From: Chloroflexota bacterium | Lineage (GTDB): Bacteria > Chloroflexota > Dehalococcoidia > Tepidiformales > Tepidiformaceae | Direction: 5' to 3' | Length of the DNA stretch: 64,000 bases | Assembly: GCA_016191435.1 (NCBI GenBank) | Contig: JACPOQ010000043.1 | Location: forward strand, 186,001 to 250,000 | Shown here: one piece after another, positions 59,934 to 64,000 of the stretch | Position numbering within the stretch: position 1 is the first letter of the stretch | Layout of the letters: each line of letters starts with the position of its first letter | Program-made: the position numbers and the translations under genes | The notes under the pieces: generated by a model | Told to the model about the DNA's origin: nothing | The model's database searches: none | What the model saw: only the letters and a program-made list of their open reading frames with translations

Positions 59934-60899
59934 TCAGCCGAGCTTCTTGATTTCTTCGATGAGGGCGGGGACGACCTTTCGGTAGTCATCGACGATGGCG
60001 AACTTGCTGACTTTGACCATGTTCGCATCGGCGTCTTTGTTGATGGCGACGATGTTCTTCGAACCCGACATGCCGGCCATATGCTGGCTGGCGCCGCTGA
60101 TGGCGACGGCGATATAGAGGTTCGGCGACACATTTTTGCCGGTGAGGCCGACTTGCTGGGCCGGGGGCCACCAGCCGAGGTCGCAGGCGGCACGGGAGGC
60201 GCCGACGGCGGCGACCTTGAGGGCGCTGGCAAGCTGCTCGAGCAGCTGGAAGGCGCTCTGGTCGCCCAGACCGCGGCCGCCGCTGACGACGATGGCGGCG
60301 TCTTCGAGCTTGATGCCGGTGGAGGTTGCCTTTTCGATGCCCAACACCTTGATGCGGGCCTCGCCCGCGGCATCGATGGTGGTCACGGCGCCGCTACGCG
60401 AGGCGTCGGCGGCGAGCGGGTCGAAGGACTTGGCTTTGATCGTCGCAACCTGGGGGTTGCCGCGCCAGGTGTGCTCGGCGCGAGCGTTGCCGCCGTAGGC
60501 GGCGCGGGTGACGCGGAGGCGGCCGCCCTCGATCTTTAGCTCGACGCAGTCCATGGCGACGCCGGTCTTGTTGGCGAAGGCGAGTGCGGGGCCGAGGTCG
60601 CGGCCGAGGCTGCTCTGGGCGAGCAGGACGATTTCGGCCCCGGACTGGGCGATGGCAGCCTGCACGGCCGGGAGGAGGACCTCGGCGGTGCCGGCGGCAA
60701 GCGCGGGGTTGGTGGCCGCGAACGCGCTATCGGCGCCGTATGCGATCGTTTCCTTCGCCTGGGCTTCGCTGCCGGCGATGAACGCGGCGACGGGGCCGCC
60801 ACCCTGTGCCGAAAGCTGGCGCGCGGCGCCGAGCAACTCATGCGAGACGCCGGAGAGGCTGCCTTCGAGGGGTTCGGCGACGACGAGAATTCCGGGCAT
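59934..60899 (-). CDS. etfA: Electron transfer flavoprotein alpha subunit
   Basis: 321 residues. C-terminal FAD domain: [80 protein letters not shown]-terminal domain with [20 protein letters not shown]. Takes electrons from acyl-CoA dehydrogenases. Lies 11 bases downstream of etfB in one operon. Confidence 0.95.
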   Translation of the reverse strand: MPGILVVAEPLEGSLSGVSHELLGAARQLSAQGGGPVAAFIAGSEAQAKETIAYGADSAFAATNPALAAGTAEVLLPAVQAAIAQSGAEIVLLAQSSLGRDLGPALAFANKTGVAMDCVELKIEGGRLRVTRAAYGGNARAEHTWRGNPQVATIKAKSFDPLAADASRSGAVTTIDAAGEARIKVLGIEKATSTGIKLEDAAIVVSGGRGLGDQSAFQLLEQLASALKVAAVGASRAACDLGWWPPAQQVGLTGKNVSPNLYIAVAISGASQHMAGMSGSKNIVAINKDADANMVKVSKFAIVDDYRKVVPALIEEIKKLG

Positions 60900-60910
60900 T
60901 CGTCTGCTCC

Positions 60911-61714
60911 TTAAATGAGCTTCGCGGCGCGAAGCTTCTGGGCGAGGTTGCGAGCCTTGTCTTCCGGCGTATCGCCTTCGATGATCTCGACGTTGCTCTC
61001 GACTTTCGGGACGTAGAGCGCTTCGAGCGGCATCACGCGGTTGGCGGCGCCGACATCGGCCGCGTCAAGGCCGATGTCGGCGGCGCTCCAGACCTGCACC
61101 GTCTTCTTTGCCGCGAGCATGATCTGGCGGAGTTGCGGATAGCGTGGCTCGCCGAATTCGTTCGAAACCGAAACGATGGCCGGCAGCGAGACTTCGACCG
61201 ACTGGAAACCATCGTCGAGCACGCGTTCGACTTTGATACCCGCGCCGGACTTCTCGATGGCCTTGGCGACGGTGACCACGGGCACGCCGAGAAGCTGGCC
61301 GACGCCCGTCGGGACGACGCCCATGTCCCAGTCGGCGGAGGCGCGGCCCATGAGGATGAGGTCGAACTCGCCGACCTTCTGGATGGCTTTGGCGATGGCG
61401 TTCGCGGTCTGAAAGTTATCGATATCGGCGAAGGCGGGGTCGTTAAGGAGGACGCCTTCATCGGCGCCCATGGCGAGCGCGTGCTTGATGGCGTCGCGGG
61501 CGGAATCGGGGCCGAGGCTGATGACGGTGACCTTGCCGCCGCCATCAGCGTCCTTGAGGCGCAGGGCGGCTTCGGTGGCCTGCGGGTCGTAGGGGTTCAC
61601 GACGGGCGCGATGCCCTGCGCGGGGATGACCTTTTTCGCTGCCTCATCGACGCGAAAGGAGGACGCGGGGGTCTCGGGATCGGGGATTTGTTTGACGCAG
61701 ACGATGATGTTCAC
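60911..61714 (-). CDS. etfB: Electron transfer flavoprotein beta subunit
   Basis: 267 residues from GTG 61714. NIIVCVKQIPDPETP at the start, GADEGVLLNDPAFADIDNFQTANAIAKAI, LILMGRASADWDMGVVPTGVGQLLGVP and LPAIVSVSNEFGEPRYPQLRQIM are diagnostic. Binds the structural AMP. The acyl-CoA dehydrogenase gene starts 345 bases away in the opposite direction, suggesting a shared pathway. Confidence 0.95.
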   Translation of the reverse strand: MNIIVCVKQIPDPETPASSFRVDEAAKKVIPAQGIAPVVNPYDPQATEAALRLKDADGGGKVTVISLGPDSARDAIKHALAMGADEGVLLNDPAFADIDNFQTANAIAKAIQKVGEFDLILMGRASADWDMGVVPTGVGQLLGVPVVTVAKAIEKSGAGIKVERVLDDGFQSVEVSLPAIVSVSNEFGEPRYPQLRQIMLAAKKTVQVWSAADIGLDAADVGAANRVMPLEALYVPKVESNVEIIEGDTPEDKARNLAQKLRAAKLI

Positions 61715-62058
61715 GCGGTAGCCGGGCCTCCTGCGGCAGCCGGGCGGTCGCGGGTGGACCGCCGGGCGAAATGTACGAGAGCAGACTGGGATAAACCCGT
61801 GGGATGTTAGCACAGGGCGAAGGTTTGTGAAATCTCGCACGGGCGCGAACAAACCGGTTGGCAGGTTCGAGGGGTTGTCTGGTGTTGGGGGCAGGGAGTG
61901 GCCGCGTAGCTCCTCGCCATCGAGTGACGGGCCCCGCGGAAAGTAAACGGGCACGCACACGCCCATACCCCTACCCGGCGGTCCCACACGGCGGTACCCG
62001 CATCCTCCGGCGGCTGGTAGGATTCGGCCACGACGAGATCATCGTGCGTGGAGGATGC

Positions 62059-63225
62059 ATGGACTGGGACGACACCCCGGCGCAGGCGGCGTGGCGCAAC
62101 GAAGTCCGCACGTTCCTGAAAGACGAACTACCGGCGGACCTGGGCGAGGTTGAACGCTTTGGCCGGCCACAGCGCAGCGCCGCCTTCGAAAAGTGGCGAA
62201 AGGCGCTCGCGGGGCGTGGCTGGATCGCCGCGGCGTGGCCGAAGGAGTACGGCGGAGCCGGGCTCACGCCCGTCGAGCAATCCATCCTGAACGAGGAGTT
62301 CGCCGAGGCGCGGGCGCCGCAGCTCGGCGGCATCGGCGTGATGATGCTGGGCCCGACGCTCATCGCGCACGGGACCGAGGAGCAGAAGAAGACCCACATC
62401 CCGCGCATCCTTTCGGGCGATACGACGTGGTGCCAGGGCTACAGCGAGCCGGGCAGCGGCTCGGACCTTGCGAGCCTCCAGACACGCGCCATCCGCGACG
62501 GCGACGACTTCGTTGTGAATGGCCAGAAAATTTGGACCTCGGGTGCACACGAGGCGGACTGGTGCTTCTGCCTGACGCGGACCGACCCGGACGCACCGAA
62601 GCACCGCGGCATCACCTACCTGCTGATCGACATGAAATCGCCGGGGATCTCGGTGCGGCCACTGGTGAACATGGCCAACCAGCACCACTTCAACGAGGTG
62701 TACTTCGAAGACGTGCGCGTACCGGTGAGCAACGCGGTGGGCGAGATCAACCGCGGCTGGTATGTGGGCACCACGACGCTCGATTTCGAGCGCTCCGGCA
62801 TCGGCAACGCCGTCGGACAGCGGCAACACGTGGAGGACAACCTGAAGTGGCTGCGGGCGCACAAGCCCGAGATTGCGCCGACGGACTACGAGGCGGCCCG
62901 CTTAGCGTGGGCCGACCGCTGGATAGAGACGCAGACGGCCATGCTGCTTTCGCAGCGCGTGGTTTCGATGCAGGCGGCAGGCCAGATCCCGAACTACGAG
63001 GCCTCAATCGGGAAGCTTTTCAATTCGGAGCTGAGCCAGAAGATCGCGCGCACGACGCTAAAGATGCTCGGGCTCTGGGGAGGGATCACCGACGGATCGG
63101 CGCCGCTCGGCGGCCGGGCGGCGGTGGAGTATGTCGGGAGCGTGCCGATGACCATCGCCGGCGGTACAAGCGAAATCCAGCGCAACATCATCGCGACCCG
63201 GGGGCTGGGGCTGCCGCGGGCGTAG
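62059..63225 (+). CDS. Acyl-CoA dehydrogenase family protein
   Basis: 388 residues from ATG 62059 (GGAGG 4 bases upstream). FAD-dependent alpha,beta-dehydrogenation of an acyl-CoA; motifs EYGGAGLTPVEQSILNEEFA, YSEPGSGSDLASLQT, VNGQKIWTSGAHEAD, TIAGGTSEIQRNIIATRGLGLPRA. Electrons would go to the adjacent ETF. Chain length cannot be read from sequence. Some relatives act on short branched or aryl substrates. Confidence 0.95.
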   Translation: MDWDDTPAQAAWRNEVRTFLKDELPADLGEVERFGRPQRSAAFEKWRKALAGRGWIAAAWPKEYGGAGLTPVEQSILNEEFAEARAPQLGGIGVMMLGPTLIAHGTEEQKKTHIPRILSGDTTWCQGYSEPGSGSDLASLQTRAIRDGDDFVVNGQKIWTSGAHEADWCFCLTRTDPDAPKHRGITYLLIDMKSPGISVRPLVNMANQHHFNEVYFEDVRVPVSNAVGEINRGWYVGTTTLDFERSGIGNAVGQRQHVEDNLKWLRAHKPEIAPTDYEAARLAWADRWIETQTAMLLSQRVVSMQAAGQIPNYEASIGKLFNSELSQKIARTTLKMLGLWGGITDGSAPLGGRAAVEYVGSVPMTIAGGTSEIQRNIIATRGLGLPRA

Positions 63226-63279
63226 CCGGGATCCGCGAGTGGCGCGTGGCGCGTCGCGATTCGAGCGCGGACGGGCCGG

Positions 63280-63588
63280 TCAGTTGCGCGGGAACCAGAG
63301 GGTCGCCCAGGCCGTTGCGACATCGGTATAGCGGCTGAGGATGCTGGGCTCGGCGCCAGGCGGTCCGAACCAGGCGGCGGGGTTCGGGAGCGCATTCGCG
63401 AACGCGATCTGGGCCTCGAAGAGGCGCTGTAACGCCGACTCAGGCCCGGGTGTGAGTGCGGGGGCTGGATCGGAGTACCGGTCGAGCAGCCGGGCGACGG
63501 ACGGGTTGAGCGCGTGGCGCCACGCCTGAATATCGAGGGCAACGTCGGCGGCGAGGTCATCGGCGACGGCCGTTTGCTGCTGAGTCAT
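63280..63588 (-). CDS. Hypothetical protein of 102 residues
   Basis: ATG 63588 has AAGGAGG upstream at a good distance. The product is helical: DDLAADVALDIQAWRHALNPSVARLLDRYSDPAPAL, then ALQRLFEAQIAFANALPNPAAWF and a C-terminal LSRYTDVATAWATLWFPRN. Cytoplasmic, no family recognised. Convergent with the acyl-CoA dehydrogenase. Confidence 0.6.
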   Translation of the reverse strand: MTQQQTAVADDLAADVALDIQAWRHALNPSVARLLDRYSDPAPALTPGPESALQRLFEAQIAFANALPNPAAWFGPPGAEPSILSRYTDVATAWATLWFPRN

Positions 63589-63773
63589 GGCGTACCTCCT
63601 TCGAGACGGTAGCGGCGTGCCGCTCGCCGGCCACGGCCGGACGGCCCGGGATGCGGGGCCCAATCGGGTCGCAGCGAAAGGTTCCGGCCGGTCCGGTGAA
63701 GGGGGATCCAACGGGACATCCGGCCGGGCCCGGGTGTGCGTACGCTGGATGGAGCACCAACCGGGGTAACGCT

Positions 63774-64000
63774 ATGGATCGCAAGGTAGGTGTCGTTACA
63801 GGAGCGGGCGGGGACATCGGGATGGCGGTGTGCGAGGCGCTCGGCCGGCGCGGCGTGGGGGTGCTCTGCGTAGACCGCGAGCAAGAGCTCGCCGAAAAGG
63901 CCGCGAAGGCAGTGGCCACCGCGGGCGGCATCGGCGAGGCGTGCGTCGCAGACGTCTCCATCGAGGGCGACGTGCTGAGCTATGCCGCGGCCTGCCAGGA
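63774..64000 (+). CDS. SDR family oxidoreductase, N-terminal part (truncated by window edge)
   Basis: Starts at ATG 63774 and stays open to the right edge (75 residues). MDRKVGVVTGAGGDIGMAV carries the TGxxxGIG-type cofactor motif, then VLCVDREQELAEKAAKAVATAGG with the Asp that favours NAD, and ADVSIEGDV. The catalytic part lies outside the window. It is probably linked to the acyl-CoA dehydrogenase pathway. Confidence 0.85.
   Translation, partial: MDRKVGVVTGAGGDIGMAVCEALGRRGVGVLCVDREQELAEKAAKAVATAGGIGEACVADVSIEGDVLSYAAACQ

Overview
The window is GC-rich (about 70% in hand-counted lines) and carries densely packed, mostly metabolic bacterial genes on both strands. No rRNA, tRNA, CRISPR array, phage gene or transposase was recognised. 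The mix (ThyX, HspR-controlled dnaJ/clp operon, TreY/TreZ, CaiB, ETF and acyl-CoA dehydrogenase, DUF6285/APH pairs, Uma2, DinB, lipoproteins with classical lipoboxes, many leaderless promoters) fits a monoderm high-GC lineage, most likely Chloroflexota (Dehalococcoidia or Tepidiforma-like), with Actinomycetota as the alternative. This placement is inference.

Layout: 1-4.9 kb, trehalose synthesis (treY truncated by the left edge, treZ), then a Thr/Ala-rich CHRD surface protein. 5-13 kb, a hydrolase, tandem Uma2 genes, CaiB-type CoA-transferase, MFS transporter, serine acetyltransferase and an SDR/APH/DUF6285 operon. 13.2-13.75 kb, an orphan 16-residue peptide gene with its own promoter and hairpin. 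13.8-20.1 kb, arsM, a PIG-L deacetylase, a PEP-utilising swivel-domain protein and an 830-residue PP2C-like/propeller membrane protein. 20.3-23.7 kb, an island of lower GC: a transglutaminase-like lipoprotein, an unusual radical SAM enzyme, and two tiny peptide genes homologous to the orphan at 13.6 kb. 23.8-38.9 kb, ispD-ispF, amidase, rhodanese-SufE, dehydrogenases, RdgB, DedA and folE. 38.9-43.6 kb, the heat-shock group dnaJ-hspR-clpC and hsp20. 44-54.9 kb, thyX, a fluoroacetate-dehalogenase-like enzyme, BKACE, a metallopeptidase, an MBL/GcvT-like operon, SUI1, a methyltransferase, a beta-lactamase-fold protein and a PNPOx-fold protein. 55.1-59.9 kb, a second accessory block: a frameshifted HTH gene, an AT-rich secreted protein, two four-cysteine lipoproteins and an adaptor/ATPase/permease ABC system. 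59.9-64 kb, etfA/etfB, an acyl-CoA dehydrogenase and an SDR cut by the right edge.

How the genes work together: CaiB, the APH/DUF6285 pair, SDRs, ETF and acyl-CoA dehydrogenase suggest acyl-CoA catabolism; TreYZ turns glycogen into trehalose; rhodanese and SufE concern sulfur transfer; dnaJ-hspR-clpC-hsp20 is a protein quality-control unit.

The strongest candidate for an undescribed system is the family of 16-20-residue peptides sharing L-H-A-[LV]-Y-[RG]-V-W. Three genes occur in two places, each behind a Shine-Dalgarno sequence. Differences between copies are mostly synonymous, and two of the genes lie just upstream of a twitch-type radical SAM enzyme. A ribosomally made, radical-SAM-modified peptide (RiPP) is my preferred reading; a translation-arrest leader peptide is the main alternative. 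A second candidate is the peptide-export-like block at 55.5-59.9 kb.
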